Numbered from the stretch's first letter, positions 41,741 to 51,912 are shown. The stretch is 56,405 nt of DNA from Finegoldia magna (GCF_003182075.1 NZ_QGTH01000015.1:1-56405); one strand, 5' to 3'. Notes: generated by a model from the letters alone, not told the origin. Made by a program: numbers and translations.

Positions 41741-43914
41741 TATTCAACCCTTGTTAGTGGTGCTAGTGATGAATTTAGCTTCTTCAATCCTTTTTTGTCG
41801 AAATTAATCGTCAACTCATCTCCATTGTCTTTTTCTACAATTCCAACGATTACACCAGTTCCGAACTTTTTGTGTGAAACCTTATCTCCAGCTCTGTACT
41901 TTTCATTGTTTTTAGTAACAGTATTTTGTTTTTTAGTGATTGAAGCTGATGCTTCTGTCCTGTAATCGTCAACTACTTTTGTGTTGAACGATTCTCTAAA
42001 ACTAACCTCTTTATTAGGAGATTCGTCTTTATATTTATTTTCCATTTCCTCTATAAACCTCGATTCAGCTTTTGTTTGAAATTCATTAAATCTTCTTCTC
42101 GATTGTACACTTGTAATGTACAATTTTTTCCTTGCCCTTGTGATTGCCACGTAGCACAATCTTCTCTCTTCTTCTACATCTTCATCTACTCTTGATGGAA
42201 TAGTACCTTCTTCTAGCCCAGTGAAAAATACAACATCAAACTCCAATCCTTTTGCCGCGTGGATTGTCATCATTGATACACCTTTAGTATTGTCATCTGT
42301 TTTATCCAAATCAGTCATCAAAGAAGATGTTTCCAAATATTCTCTCAAGTTTTTATCAGGATTATCTTGAACAAATTGATATAAAGACGAAATGTATTCG
42401 TCAATATTTTCCAACCTTGTCTTATCATCTCTATTAGTTGATTTTTCTAGATTCTCTCTGTATCCTGTTTTATCCAAAATATATTCCATAAGTTCTGCAA
42501 CATTCAAATCGTCTTTTGGAAAGCTTTTGATTAAATAATAAAACTCTTGAAGTTTTTTTGCTGTAACATTTGAAAAATCAGGAAGATCTGTGTTTTTGAT
42601 GTATTCCATCATGCTAATTCCTCTTGCTTGAGAATATTGCAACAACTTATCCATAGTTGTTTTGCCAATTCCTCTTTTCGGCTCATTGATAATTCTATTT
42701 AATGCCATATTATCATTCAAATTTTCAACAATTCTAAGATAACTAACACAATCTTTGATTTCTTTTCTATCGTAGAATTTCAATCCACCTACAACTCTAT
42801 TAGGAATTCCTAGTCTATTCAATTTTTCTTCGAAGAGTCTTGATTGTGCATTAGTTCTGTACAAAATCGCCATTTCTTCGTATGGATTTTGTCGATATCT
42901 TTCTTGCTCAATCCATTGAACCACTTGGTCTGCCTCATCTAAATCAGAATACATTCTCCTATATATAGGCATATCCCCTTCATTTTTTGCAGTCCACAAA
43001 TTTTTATCTTTTCTAAGTGAATTGTTTTTAATCACAGTGTTTGCCAAATCCAAGATAGGTTGTGTTGAACGATAATTTTGTTCTAATAAAATAACTTTTG
43101 CATTCTTAAAATCTTTTTCAAAGTTTTGAATGTTTTGTATGTTTGCTCCTCTCCAACCGTAAATTGATTGGTCAGAATCTCCTACACAGCAAATATTATC
43201 GTTTTTAGAAACCAAATTTTTGATAAGCTTGTACTGAGTATCGTTTGTATCTTGGTATTCATCGACAAACACGTACTTAAATCTTTCAGAATATTTTTCT
43301 CTCAAGTCGGTATTTTCTTCGAACAACAAATTAGTCTTCACAATCAAATCATCAAAGTCTAACGAATTGTATCTTTTTAATTTGTGTTCGTATTTTTGGA
43401 ATAATTCCATAGTAAAAGTGCTTAAACTTATATCAAAATCTTCTTTGTCGATATTTTTTTCTGTAGCACCTGCGTTTTTTAATCTAGAAATTGTATTGAT
43501 TTCGTTTTTGATTTCGATATTTTTAGGATCTACTCCCATATCCTTTAAACATTCTTTTACAAGAGATATTTGATCTGCTCTGTCATAAACTGTAAAGTTT
43601 CTTTCGAAACCAATTCTTTCTATTTCTACTCTCAATATTCTAGAACAAATGGCATGAAAAGTTCCTATCCACATGCTGTCTACGTCTTCTTGTAAGATGT
43701 TTTCAACTCTTTCTTTCATTTCTTTGGCAGCTTTGTTTGTGAAGGTAATTGCCAAAATTTCGTATTTTGAACACAATCCTTTCTCCAAACAATATGCAAT
43801 TTTCGTAGTCAAAACTTTTGTTTTACCACTTCCTGCTCCTGCCAATATCAACATAGGACCATCTGTATTTTCGACTGCTTCTCTTTGTCTGTCATTTAAA
43901 TTATCTAAATTCAT
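41740..43914 (-). CDS. pcrA: UvrD-family DNA helicase PcrA
   Basis: About 724 residues; tandem ATGs at 43917 and 43914, the second better spaced from AAGGAG. Superfamily 1A motifs: Walker A 26-33 (AGAGSGKT), Walker B VDEYQDTND, QSIYGWRGAN, EQNYRST and TIHAAKGLEFDVVF. The C-terminal Tudor-like domain (YRAGDKVSHKKFGTGVIVG) is the PcrA mark that binds RNA polymerase. Needed for rolling-circle replication and repair. First gene of the operon with ligA, gatCAB, rdgB and folD. Confidence 0.96.
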   Translation of the reverse strand: MNLDNLNDRQREAVENTDGPMLILAGAGSGKTKVLTTKIAYCLEKGLCSKYEILAITFTNKAAKEMKERVENILQEDVDSMWIGTFHAICSRILRVEIERIGFERNFTVYDRADQISLVKECLKDMGVDPKNIEIKNEINTISRLKNAGATEKNIDKEDFDISLSTFTMELFQKYEHKLKRYNSLDFDDLIVKTNLLFEENTDLREKYSERFKYVFVDEYQDTNDTQYKLIKNLVSKNDNICCVGDSDQSIYGWRGANIQNIQNFEKDFKNAKVILLEQNYRSTQPILDLANTVIKNNSLRKDKNLWTAKNEGDMPIYRRMYSDLDEADQVVQWIEQERYRQNPYEEMAILYRTNAQSRLFEEKLNRLGIPNRVVGGLKFYDRKEIKDCVSYLRIVENLNDNMALNRIINEPKRGIGKTTMDKLLQYSQARGISMMEYIKNTDLPDFSNVTAKKLQEFYYLIKSFPKDDLNVAELMEYILDKTGYRENLEKSTNRDDKTRLENIDEYISSLYQFVQDNPDKNLREYLETSSLMTDLDKTDDNTKGVSMMTIHAAKGLEFDVVFFTGLEEGTIPSRVDEDVEEERRLCYVAITRARKKLYITSVQSRRRFNEFQTKAESRFIEEMENKYKDESPNKEVSFRESFNTKVVDDYRTEASASITKKQNTVTKNNEKYRAGDKVSHKKFGTGVIVGIVEKDNGDELTINFDKKGLKKLNSSLAPLTRVE

Positions 43915-43935
43915 CATAACTCCTTATGTATCAAT

Positions 43936-43965
43936 AAAAAAATAAGTCGCTACAACTTATTTTTT
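43936..43965 (-). terminator. Terminator downstream of uppP, in the pcrA leader
   Basis: AAAAAATAAGT (43937-43947) pairs with ACTTATTTTTT (43955-43965) around a 7-nt loop; T runs on both strands. It sits about 20 nt upstream of pcrA, so it may also affect entry into pcrA. Confidence 0.6.
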
Positions 43966-44043
43966 CAAATATATATTCGTCTATGTTTTCTAATGTTCAT
44001 TTAGGAATAATTGCAACTATTCCTCCACATTATTATATCACAA

Positions 44044-44877
44044 CTATCTGATTAGTCCGAAATAAATTAGAACCAATACACCAAGAGCAATTCTGTAATA
44101 ACCAAACACTTTGAAATCATTGTTTTTGATGTAATTCATTAAGAATTTAATTGTGATTACAGATACAATAAAACTTACTGCAGTTCCCAATAATAACACG
44201 AATGCTTCCATTGCTGTAAAACTAAATCCAAATTTCACAAGTTTTAGTAAACTTGCTCCAAACATTGTTGGAATTGCCAAGAAAAATGTAAATTCAGCTG
44301 CAATTGTTCTGGATAATCCTATAGCAATACCACCTAGAATTGTAGCTCCAGAACGTGAAGTTCCTGGGAACACCGCTGCAATTACTTGAAATAATCCTAC
44401 AATAAAAGCTTGTTTGTAAGTAATTTTATCAATACTATCGACTAATTTTTTGTGTGATTCTTTGTTTTTGTTTTCAATTATAATAAAAAGAATACCGAAA
44501 ATTATTAGTGCTAATGAAATCACAAAATAATTATAAAAGTGTTCTTCGATAAAATCATCAAATTTTATACCAATAATAGCCGCTGGAATACACGCAACAA
44601 TTATTTTTGCCCACATTATCATTTTGCTTTTACTAATTGATATCAAATGAGTTTGACCTTTCTTAAATGGCCACACTTTGTTCCAATAAATTACTACAAC
44701 TGCCAAGATTGCTCCCAATTGAATTACAACGGTAAACATTGATTTGAAAGCATCTGACATGTTCAATTTGATAAATTCGTCCAATAATAAAATATGACCA
44801 GTTGAACTAACTGGCAACCATTCTGTTATTCCTTCAATAATTCCTAAAAGAATAACTTTTAATATTTCTATAAACAT
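44044..44877 (-). CDS. uppP: Undecaprenyl-diphosphatase (BacA type)
   Basis: 277 residues with seven to eight transmembrane helices. The catalytic motifs EGITEWLPVSSTGH and PGTSRSGATI are intact. It recycles undecaprenyl diphosphate to the monophosphate at the membrane, supplying the lipid carrier for peptidoglycan and for the glycan operon at 24732-31916, and confers bacitracin tolerance. Monocistronic between two terminator-like hairpins. Confidence 0.96.
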   Translation of the reverse strand: MFIEILKVILLGIIEGITEWLPVSSTGHILLLDEFIKLNMSDAFKSMFTVVIQLGAILAVVVIYWNKVWPFKKGQTHLISISKSKMIMWAKIIVACIPAAIIGIKFDDFIEEHFYNYFVISLALIIFGILFIIIENKNKESHKKLVDSIDKITYKQAFIVGLFQVIAAVFPGTSRSGATILGGIAIGLSRTIAAEFTFFLAIPTMFGASLLKLVKFGFSFTAMEAFVLLLGTAVSFIVSVITIKFLMNYIKNNDFKVFGYYRIALGVLVLIYFGLIR

Positions 44878-44943
44878 ATTTCCTCCAATTTCTTAACTAC
44901 TCATATTATATGAAAAATCCGTTTATTATTCAATCTCAAATGG

Positions 44944-44974
44944 AAAAAGTGCAAAAGTAAATCTCTTGCACTTT
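44944..44974 (-). terminator. Terminator of the pot operon
   Basis: AAAGTGCAA (44946-44954) pairs with TTGCACTTT (44966-44974), followed on the minus strand by a short T run. 6 nt past the potD stop. Confidence 0.7.
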
Positions 44975-44979
44975 CTAGG

Positions 44980-46005
44980 TTAATTTGCTTTTATATCAGC
45001 CCATATATCATCGTATTTTTCTACAAAATCTGATGGATCTTTAAATATTTCCATATTCTTATGCTTTGATAAATCTGGGTAGGCTGTAGCATCTTCTTGA
45101 ACTTCCTTATCCAAAAGTTTTTTGGCTTCTGTAGATGGAAGAGAATAACCAATGTATTCTGCATTAACTTTTGCATTCTCAGGATCTGTCAAAAAATTTA
45201 TAAATTTTTCGGCATTTTCTTTGTGTTTTGCATTTTTCAAAATAGCTAATGTATCAAACCATAAATTTGAGCCTTCCTTTGGAATTACATATTCCAAGTT
45301 TTCATTCTCACCTTTAGCGACGATTGCATCACCAGAATACATTACTGCAATATCCGCTTCTTCATTCACCATTTGATTTTTCGTTTCATCTACAAGATAA
45401 GCAAGTACAATATCTTTTTGTTTTATCAATGATTCTTTTGCCTTCTCTAACTCAACTTCATTTCTAGAATTCATTGAATACCCTAACCTTTTTAAAGCTA
45501 CTCCCAAGGTATCTCTAGTGGAGTTCATCATTATGATATTATCTTTGTATTTTTCATCCCACAAAATATTCCAGCTATCCACTTTTTCTTTTACTTTATT
45601 TTTATTGTAAAGAATTCCCACAGTTCCCCACATATATGGAACTGTATATTCGTTTTTTGGATCATAATCCAAATTTCTAAATTTCTCATCGATGTATCTG
45701 AAGTTTGAAATTTTGCTGTAATCAATTTTTTCAAGCATTCCTTGTTTTATCATTTTTTCAGCCATATAATCTGAAGGAACTACAACGTCGTAATTATTCC
45801 CTCCCTCTTTTACTTTCATGTACATATCTTCATTTTGCTCAAAAGTATCATATATTACTTTAATTCCGGTTTCTTTTTCAAACTTTTCTATCAAAGCTGG
45901 CTCGATGTATTCTCCCCAATTGTATACATACAAAACATTTGAATCATCTTTAGAGCAAGAAGTTAAAACCAATATAGTTAATAAGAATAATAAAATTTTT
46001 TTCAT
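44980..46005 (-). CDS. potD: Spermidine/putrescine-binding lipoprotein PotD
   Basis: 341 residues. Lipoprotein signal ending LTSCSKDD (Cys17) followed by YVYNWGEYIEPALIEKFEKETGI, the hallmark start of polyamine receptors. The acidic and aromatic ligand-binding residues (VVPSDYMAEKM, YMWGTVGI) are present. It captures polyamine outside the membrane for PotBC. GGAGG precedes the ATG; 1 nt after potC. Confidence 0.94.
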   Translation of the reverse strand: MKKILLFLLTILVLTSCSKDDSNVLYVYNWGEYIEPALIEKFEKETGIKVIYDTFEQNEDMYMKVKEGGNNYDVVVPSDYMAEKMIKQGMLEKIDYSKISNFRYIDEKFRNLDYDPKNEYTVPYMWGTVGILYNKNKVKEKVDSWNILWDEKYKDNIIMMNSTRDTLGVALKRLGYSMNSRNEVELEKAKESLIKQKDIVLAYLVDETKNQMVNEEADIAVMYSGDAIVAKGENENLEYVIPKEGSNLWFDTLAILKNAKHKENAEKFINFLTDPENAKVNAEYIGYSLPSTEAKKLLDKEVQEDATAYPDLSKHKNMEIFKDPSDFVEKYDDIWADIKAN

Positions 46006-46006
46006 C

Positions 46007-46780
46007 TTACAATTCCTCCAATAGATTTGTTCTCTTGTGAAGAATCAATAATAGAATAACCATTACTAAAAACATGATGGTACTCAACGCATTAATTGCT
46101 GGATTTACCCCTTTCTTTGCCATAGAGTACACAGTAACGGATAAGTTTGACACGCCATGACCTGTAGTAAAAAAACTTATTACAAAATCATCAATACTAA
46201 GTGTAAATGCCAACAAGCTTCCTGAAAATACTCCTGTTTTTATTTCTGGCAGCACAACTTTTCTCAAAGTGTAAAAAGGAGTTGCTCCCATATCCATTGC
46301 GGCCTCTGGCAAGAATTTATTCATTTGCGATAATTTTGGCAACACAGCAAGTATTACATAAGGAGTTGTAAATGTGATGTGTGACAATAACATCGTGAAA
46401 AATCCGAATGGAAAATTCATCAAGTTAAATATTACCATCAAACTTACTGCTGTCACTATATCTGGATTTAAAACAGGAAGATAATTCATATTTAAAAGCA
46501 AAGTTTTCTTGTAACCTCTCAAATAATAAATTCCTATCGCTGCTATTGTCCCTAAAATTGTTGCAATTATTGTGGCTAATATCGCAATTAATATTGTGGT
46601 TTTAAATGAAGACAAGATTTCTTCATTATGCAATAATTCCTTGTACCATTTGAATGTAAATCCTACCCAGCTTCCTTTCAAACGAGAATCATTAAATGAA
46701 AATACCATTAATACAGCAATTGGTCCGTAAAGAAATAGAAATACCAATGCCAAATAAAATTTCTTAAAAAATTCCTTCAT
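46007..46780 (-). CDS. potC: Spermidine/putrescine ABC permease PotC
   Basis: 257 residues from the ATG at 46780, after AAAGGAG; the in-frame ATG at 46798 overlaps potB and its ribosome binding site. Six transmembrane helices and the EAA loop around AAMDMGATPFYTLRKVVLPEI. Forms the polyamine channel with PotB. Followed directly by potD. Confidence 0.94.
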   Translation of the reverse strand: MKEFFKKFYLALVFLFLYGPIAVLMVFSFNDSRLKGSWVGFTFKWYKELLHNEEILSSFKTTILIAILATIIATILGTIAAIGIYYLRGYKKTLLLNMNYLPVLNPDIVTAVSLMVIFNLMNFPFGFFTMLLSHITFTTPYVILAVLPKLSQMNKFLPEAAMDMGATPFYTLRKVVLPEIKTGVFSGSLLAFTLSIDDFVISFFTTGHGVSNLSVTVYSMAKKGVNPAINALSTIMFLVMVILLLILHKRTNLLEEL

Positions 46781-46781
46781 T

Positions 46782-47591
46782 TTATTCTCCTTTCTCATTT
46801 GTAAAAGCTAATGAAATTAAAATCATAACTATCAAAACAACAGAAATCGCACTACCATAATGCCAGTTTCCTGCTATTCTAAATTGATGCTCAATTATAT
46901 TACCAATCAAATTGTATTTGTTACCACCAAGCAATGCAGATATTTCGAATGTAGATATCGCAGGAATAAACACCATAGTAATTCCCGTAATAACTCCAGG
47001 CAAACTCATCGGAAACACTACTCTCAAAAAAGTTTGCAACTTAGATGCTCCCAAATCGTAACTTGCTTCTACTAGTGAATAATCTGATTTGTCTAGTATT
47101 GAGAAAATAGGAAGTATCATAAAAGGTAAGAAATTGTAAACCATCCCCATTAAAATAGCTCCTTCAGTGTAAAGCATTTTTATTGGAAAAAAACCAAAAT
47201 GTATCAACACACTGTTGATTATCCCGTTTTTACCAGTTAAAATAATCCACGCATAAGTTCTCAACAAAAAATTCATCCACATTGGAATAACTATCATAAG
47301 CATCAACACAGCCTTGTACTTTTTGTCTACTTTACTGATAAAATAAGCTGTTGGATATCCTATCAACAAACAAATCACTGTACTAATAAAAGCCAACCTT
47401 ATTGAATTCAAAAGCACTTTTACATATTTTGATGTAAAAAATCTATGAAAGTATTCCAGCGAAAATTGTGGATTGGAAAAATCTCTCAATGATCCAGTTG
47501 TAACTGAATAATAAACTATAAGAAACAAGGGAAATACAATGAAAAATAATATCCAAATAGCATAAGGAATGGATAATTTCTTAAGCTTCAT
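46782..47591 (-). CDS. potB: Spermidine/putrescine ABC permease PotB
   Basis: 269 residues, six membrane helices, EAA loop [24 protein letters not shown]. Partner of PotC. Overlaps potA by 11 nt, so the ATPase and permease are translationally coupled. Confidence 0.94.
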   Translation of the reverse strand: MKLKKLSIPYAIWILFFIVFPLFLIVYYSVTTGSLRDFSNPQFSLEYFHRFFTSKYVKVLLNSIRLAFISTVICLLIGYPTAYFISKVDKKYKAVLMLMIVIPMWMNFLLRTYAWIILTGKNGIINSVLIHFGFFPIKMLYTEGAILMGMVYNFLPFMILPIFSILDKSDYSLVEASYDLGASKLQTFLRVVFPMSLPGVITGITMVFIPAISTFEISALLGGNKYNLIGNIIEHQFRIAGNWHYGSAISVVLIVMILISLAFTNEKGE

Positions 47592-48627
47592 TGTCGCACC
47601 TCTTCATAATATGAATATTATCAGGATCAATGTTAATGCCTACAATACTTCCTTGAGGTTTGTTGATAGTTGATTGTGCCTTGTATTTGAAATCTCCAGT
47701 ATCCACAAACATTTCGTAGTGAATTCCTTTGAACCTGTCGCTAATAACTGTCCCTTTAATTTGTCCTTTATCTGGAGCAACTATCTCCACATCTTCAGGT
47801 CTAATAACTACTTGTACATTTTCGTTTTTCTTAAATCCTTTATCCACACGCTTCCATTTATGATTGGAGAATTCTACCATGCAATCTTCTAAAAATACCC
47901 CGTCAATTATGTTACTTTCGCCAATAAATTTAGCTACAAACTCATTCTTAGGTTCATTGTAGATATCTTCTGGTGTTCCTATTTGTTGAATTACACCATT
48001 ATCCATAACAACAATAGTATCGCTCATAGTTAAAGCTTCTTCTTGATCGTGTGTTACATAAACAAATGTAATTCCTATTCTCTCTTGAATATTTTTGAGT
48101 TCGTTTTGCATTCCTTTTCTCAACTTCAAATCCAATGCACCCAAAGGTTCATCTAACAACAAAACACTTGGCTCATTAACCAATGCTCTAGCTATAGCAA
48201 TTCTTTGTTGTTGACCACCACTCAAATTATTTATCTTTCTTTTTTCAAAACCAGACAAATTTACAAGTTTCAAAACTTCTGTTACTTTTTCTCTGATTAA
48301 TTTTTCGTTCATTTTTTTGATTCGCAAACCAAAAGCGATGTTTTCGAAAACATTCATATTAGGAAATAGAGCGTATTTTTGAAAAACCGTGTTCACATTT
48401 CTCTTATAAGGTGCAATATGACTGATGTCTTTTCCTTCAAAAATAATCTTTCCAGTATCTGGAGTTTCAAATCCAGCAATTAATCGCAAAGTCGTAGTTT
48501 TACCACAACCTGACGGTCCCAATAATGTCAAAAATTCTTTATTTCTAATGTAAAGATTCAAATCTTTTAAAATATGTTCATCTTCAAAAGATTTATTAAT
48601 ACCGATTAATTCAATGATATTATCCAT
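47581..48627 (-). CDS. potA: Spermidine/putrescine ABC transporter ATPase PotA
   Basis: 348 residues. Walker [10 protein letters not shown] (about 37-45), Q-loop [12 protein letters not shown], signature LSGGQQQR, Walker [14 protein letters not shown] and switch YVTHDQEEA, followed by a C-terminal TOBE domain (about 270-345) with VIRPEDVEI. It drives polyamine import. It lies 12 nt after the XRE/cupin regulator and is the first transporter gene. Confidence 0.95.
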   Translation of the reverse strand: MDNIIELIGINKSFEDEHILKDLNLYIRNKEFLTLLGPSGCGKTTTLRLIAGFETPDTGKIIFEGKDISHIAPYKRNVNTVFQKYALFPNMNVFENIAFGLRIKKMNEKLIREKVTEVLKLVNLSGFEKRKINNLSGGQQQRIAIARALVNEPSVLLLDEPLGALDLKLRKGMQNELKNIQERIGITFVYVTHDQEEALTMSDTIVVMDNGVIQQIGTPEDIYNEPKNEFVAKFIGESNIIDGVFLEDCMVEFSNHKWKRVDKGFKKNENVQVVIRPEDVEIVAPDKGQIKGTVISDRFKGIHYEMFVDTGDFKYKAQSTINKPQGSIVGINIDPDNIHIMKRCDNEA

Positions 48628-48639
48628 TAAACATTCCCC

Positions 48640-49179
48640 CTAAAAATTTGGTGGTGACATAATCCATATCACCTTGCAGATTTTTGTGCCATTATTTTCT
48701 AACATTCTAGTTTTATTGCACTTAGTATAAAAACAATCACCCTTATTTAGCTTAAATTTTTCGTTGTCTAGATAAATGTTACAGCTACCTTCAATCACAT
48801 ATCCAAACTCTTCGCCCTCAAATGGAGTATATTCTTTTGTTTCTCCATTATGATCAAGTGTAATTATCACAGGCTCCATAGTGTTGACTTGAGATTTTGG
48901 AACCAGCCATGTAATAGTAGAATTCATGCTCAAATCTTCACTTGACTGATAATCGTCTTTCGTGAAAATCTCTTTTACCGTAGGCTTATCCATAAAAAAA
49001 GTTGCCATATCAGTTCCCAATGCATTTAATAAGTCATTAAGTGAATCTACAGAAGGACTTGTCAAATCTCTCTCTAATTGTGATATGAAACCTTTTGTCA
49101 AATCAGACCTTTCTGCCAATTCTTCTTGGGTCAATCCAAGTTTTAACCTCAATGATCTTATTTTTTCTCCTATTTCCAT
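48640..49179 (-). CDS. XRE-family regulator with cupin sensor domain (PuuR-like)
   Basis: 179 residues: helix-turn-helix at about 4-60 (LGLTQEELAERSDLTKGFISQLERD) and a C-terminal cupin (about 110-178; PFEGEEFGYVIEGSCNIYLD, KGDCFYTK). This architecture is common for regulators of polyamine genes such as PuuR. As the first gene of the potABCD operon it likely binds a polyamine or a derivative and controls its own operon. AAGGAG precedes the ATG. Confidence 0.9.
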   Translation of the reverse strand: MEIGEKIRSLRLKLGLTQEELAERSDLTKGFISQLERDLTSPSVDSLNDLLNALGTDMATFFMDKPTVKEIFTKDDYQSSEDLSMNSTITWLVPKSQVNTMEPVIITLDHNGETKEYTPFEGEEFGYVIEGSCNIYLDNEKFKLNKGDCFYTKCNKTRMLENNGTKICKVIWIMSPPNF

Positions 49180-49214
49180 TACTATCTCCTTACTTAAAAT
49201 ATTAAACCAAAAGT

Positions 49215-49223
49215 ATTATAACA
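49215..49223 (-). promoter_or_regulatory. Extended -10 promoter of the pot operon
   Basis: Minus strand TGTTATAAT (49223-49215). No good -35; the flanking DNA is AT-rich and may hold the operator of the XRE regulator. No clear palindrome was recognised. Confidence 0.5.
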
Positions 49224-49275
49224 TAAAAGCATATAAAACTAAACAAAAAGTTAAAAATATTTTACTAAGTTTTCG

Positions 49276-49310
49276 CAAAAAAATACTCTCAAAATTAATT
49301 GAGAGTATTT
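49276..49310 (-). terminator. Terminator of the cysteine desulfurase-thiI-lemA-TPM operon
   Basis: AAATACTCTCAA (49281-49292) pairs with TTGAGAGTATTT (49299-49310), and the minus strand continues with a T run. 11 nt past the TPM gene stop. Confidence 0.8.
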
Positions 49311-49321
49311 GATAAATTTAA

Positions 49322-50161
49322 TTAAAAGCTTCTTCCAGCTCCTCCGCCTCCGGATGAGCCTCCTCCTCCAGAGAATCCACCGAATCCTCCAGAAGATCCG
49401 CCGCCAAAACCTCCGCCGAATCCGCCGAAGTCATCGTCATCGAATCCTCCTCCAAATCCAGGGAAGAATATTGTACCACCACGTCTTCTGCCTCTGTATC
49501 TATTATTTCTACGATTACTTCTTGATATAATGTACAGAATAATCAGAAATATTATAATTCTAGCAATAGTGTTTGTAAGTTGCTGGTCTGAACTTCTGTT
49601 TAAATTTTCTTGATATTTATCAAAATCTCCAGTTAATTCAACATCATACTCAGCAGCAACTTCACTGACAACTGCATTGAATCCTTCTTGTAAAGCGTTA
49701 GAATAATTTCCGTCTTTTAAATCATCTAGCATATATTCATCAATTATTCTTCCGACTTTACCATCGTTAAGTCTTCCTTCTATTCCATAACCTGTAATGA
49801 TATTGATATGACGATTACGACCCTTAGGTTCATTTAAATCTTGTGACAATAAAATCAGAACCCCGTTTTTCTTAGTGGCATCTCCGATTTTCCATTTGTT
49901 AAACAAATCAACGCCATAATCAAACGGATCTCTTCCTTTTAAATCTTTTAAGGTTACAACAAGTACTTGTGAACCTGTTTTTTGCTCAAGTTCTACATTC
50001 GTCTTAACTATTTTATCTTTAACTTCCTGGCTAATCACACCCATCTCATCAAGATAAAAAGTATCCGGTGATTTCGGCAAATCTTGGACAAAAGCATTTA
50101 CATTAAAAATTAATAAAAAAGCTAAAACAAATGAGAATATCAATCTATATTGCTTTCTCAT
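49322..50161 (-). CDS. TPM-domain (YgcG-like) membrane protein with glycine-rich tail
   Basis: 279 residues. Signal peptide (about 1-25) and then the TPM (Psb32/YgcG) domain at about 35-165 (YLDEMGVISQEVKDKI, GSQVLVVTLKDLKGRDPFDYG, NGVLILLS, YGIEGRLNDGKVGRIID). One transmembrane helix follows at about 185-203, then a basic stretch and a Gly/Ser-rich low-complexity C-terminus ending GAGRSF. The family typically occurs with LemA, as here. Function is unknown; the TPM domain is linked to membrane protein quality control in other organisms. Confidence 0.87.
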   Translation of the reverse strand: MRKQYRLIFSFVLAFLLIFNVNAFVQDLPKSPDTFYLDEMGVISQEVKDKIVKTNVELEQKTGSQVLVVTLKDLKGRDPFDYGVDLFNKWKIGDATKKNGVLILLSQDLNEPKGRNRHINIITGYGIEGRLNDGKVGRIIDEYMLDDLKDGNYSNALQEGFNAVVSEVAAEYDVELTGDFDKYQENLNRSSDQQLTNTIARIIIFLIILYIISRSNRRNNRYRGRRRGGTIFFPGFGGGFDDDDFGGFGGGFGGGSSGGFGGFSGGGGSSGGGGAGRSF

Positions 50162-50173
50162 TATTTATTTGTC

Positions 50174-50728
50174 CTATTCAAAGTTAACTTGTGGTGCTTT
50201 TTGTGCTGAAGCATCTGCTTCAAAGTATTTTTCAGAGCTGAATCCCATTAATCTAGCAAATATTACTGTTGGGAATCTCTTAACTTTTTGATTATATGAT
50301 TTTACAACTGTGTTGTAATTCTTTCTTTCTGTAGCGATTCTGTTTTCTGAACCTGCTAATTCATCCATAAGTTGTGTAAAGTGGGTATCTGATTTTAGTT
50401 CAGGATATCTTTCTACAACAACATTCATACCGTTTAATGCACTTGTCAATTCATCATTTGCTTTTGCTAATTCTTCTGGATCTTTGGCATTTTTTACACC
50501 AGCTCTAGCTTCAGATACTTTGATGAATACATCTTCTTCGTGCTTTGCAAATCCTTTTGCTGTGTTAACCAAGTTTGGAATCAAATCCGCCCTTCTTTGA
50601 ACAACGTTTTGAACTTGTGCATATGCTTCGTTCACATCTTCCTTTGATTGAACCAAACCGTTGTATTGTGGCACTAATAATAATGCTAACACAACAATAA
50701 TACCTATAATAACTCCTGCTTTTTTCAT
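50174..50728 (-). CDS. lemA: LemA family protein
   Basis: 184 residues. A short hydrophobic N-terminal segment (about 5-20) anchors a helical domain with NLVNTAKGFAKHEEDVF, the ERKNYNTVVKSYNQ motif and FPTVIFARLMGFSSEKYFEA, all LemA marks. The protein faces outside and pairs with the TPM gene directly downstream (12 nt). Its biochemical role is not known. Confidence 0.93.
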   Translation of the reverse strand: MKKAGVIIGIIVVLALLLVPQYNGLVQSKEDVNEAYAQVQNVVQRRADLIPNLVNTAKGFAKHEEDVFIKVSEARAGVKNAKDPEELAKANDELTSALNGMNVVVERYPELKSDTHFTQLMDELAGSENRIATERKNYNTVVKSYNQKVKRFPTVIFARLMGFSSEKYFEADASAQKAPQVNFE

Positions 50729-50736
50729 AGTTCCTC

Positions 50737-51912
50737 CTATTGTCTAATCTTAATTAATTCCATATTATCTATACATTCTTGAACCAAGCCTTCAATATCT
50801 AAGTTTTCTTCTTCTCTTTTGACATCGTAAATTCTTGGTTTTGTGACTGGTCTTTTTGGTGTAAACACCGTGCAACAATCTTCAAAAGGTAAAATCGATG
50901 TTTCATACGTTCCAATTTCCCTTGCAATTTCTATGATTTCTGTTTTATCACTTGCTATTAAAGGTCTTAAAATAGGTAGACTTGTAACTTCATTGATTAC
51001 TGAGACTCCTTGAATAGTTTGACTTGCAACTTGACCTAAGCTTTCTCCTGTAATCAAAGCGTCAATTTTGTTTTCATTTGCTATTCTTTCTGCAATCCTC
51101 ATCATAAATCTTCTAGAAATGATAGTCATCATTCTTTCCTTGCAGTTTTTAGTGATAGCTTTGTACACTGGAAGCAAGTTCACAGAATAAAAGTTAATAT
51201 TACCAGTATAATACGAAACTTCTTCTGCTAATTGCTTAACCTTTTCAAAACCTCTTTGACTTGTGAATGGGTAGCTGTGGAAGTGCAAACAATCCACACG
51301 AACACCTCTTTTCGCCATAAGAAAAGCAGCCACAGGACTATCTATACCACCAGATAATAGCAACAAACCTCTTCCAGAACTACCAATTGGAAGACCACCC
51401 CAACCTTTTATTCTATCCGTGTAAACATAACAATTATCCTTAATATCTACATAAACAAAAAAGTCAGGATTTTTGATGTCAACCTTAACATAATTTCCGT
51501 ATTTTTTTAATATAGTACCACCTAAAAGTGGATTTAATTCTGGAGATTTTGGTTCAAAATTTTTATCAACCCTGTGAACATCAACTTTGAAAGTTTGGAG
51601 TTTATCTTCGATAATTTTACCTTCTAATATCTTTAATACCCCGTCTTGCATACTTTCAACCGTTTTTTCACATTTTATGCAAGGACTAATGTACACAATC
51701 CCGAAAACTTTTTTAATTCTAACTATAATTTCATCAAAATCATTGACATCAGCCTTGATGTACAACTTACCTTGTTCTTGATAGTATTCTTCAATTTTAT
51801 AATCAGAAATCGCATCTAGAATCTTACTTATTGCACGCTTCTCAAAAGTGTGTCTGTTTTTTCCTTTTAATGTTAGTTCTCCAAAACTAACCGAAATATA
51901 CCAATCTAACAT
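50737..51912 (-). CDS. thiI: tRNA 4-thiouridine synthase ThiI (short form)
   Basis: 391 residues. N-terminal ferredoxin-like and THUMP domains (about 1-165), then the PP-loop SGGIDS at 187-192 and the conserved Cys pair in FEDCCTVF. It lacks the C-terminal rhodanese domain of the E. coli enzyme, the normal state in Firmicutes. It adenylates U8 of tRNA and transfers sulfur from a partner desulfurase. That partner is encoded directly upstream with no gap. Confidence 0.95.
   Translation of the reverse strand: MLDWYISVSFGELTLKGKNRHTFEKRAISKILDAISDYKIEEYYQEQGKLYIKADVNDFDEIIVRIKKVFGIVYISPCIKCEKTVESMQDGVLKILEGKIIEDKLQTFKVDVHRVDKNFEPKSPELNPLLGGTILKKYGNYVKVDIKNPDFFVYVDIKDNCYVYTDRIKGWGGLPIGSSGRGLLLLSGGIDSPVAAFLMAKRGVRVDCLHFHSYPFTSQRGFEKVKQLAEEVSYYTGNINFYSVNLLPVYKAITKNCKERMMTIISRRFMMRIAERIANENKIDALITGESLGQVASQTIQGVSVINEVTSLPILRPLIASDKTEIIEIAREIGTYETSILPFEDCCTVFTPKRPVTKPRIYDVKREEENLDIEGLVQECIDNMELIKIRQ

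Noticed and set aside
49322-49480. GGC/TCC-rich low-complexity stretch, possible satellite or frameshift hotspot
   Set aside because: It encodes the Gly/Ser-rich tail normal for TPM-domain proteins and stays in frame to the stop.
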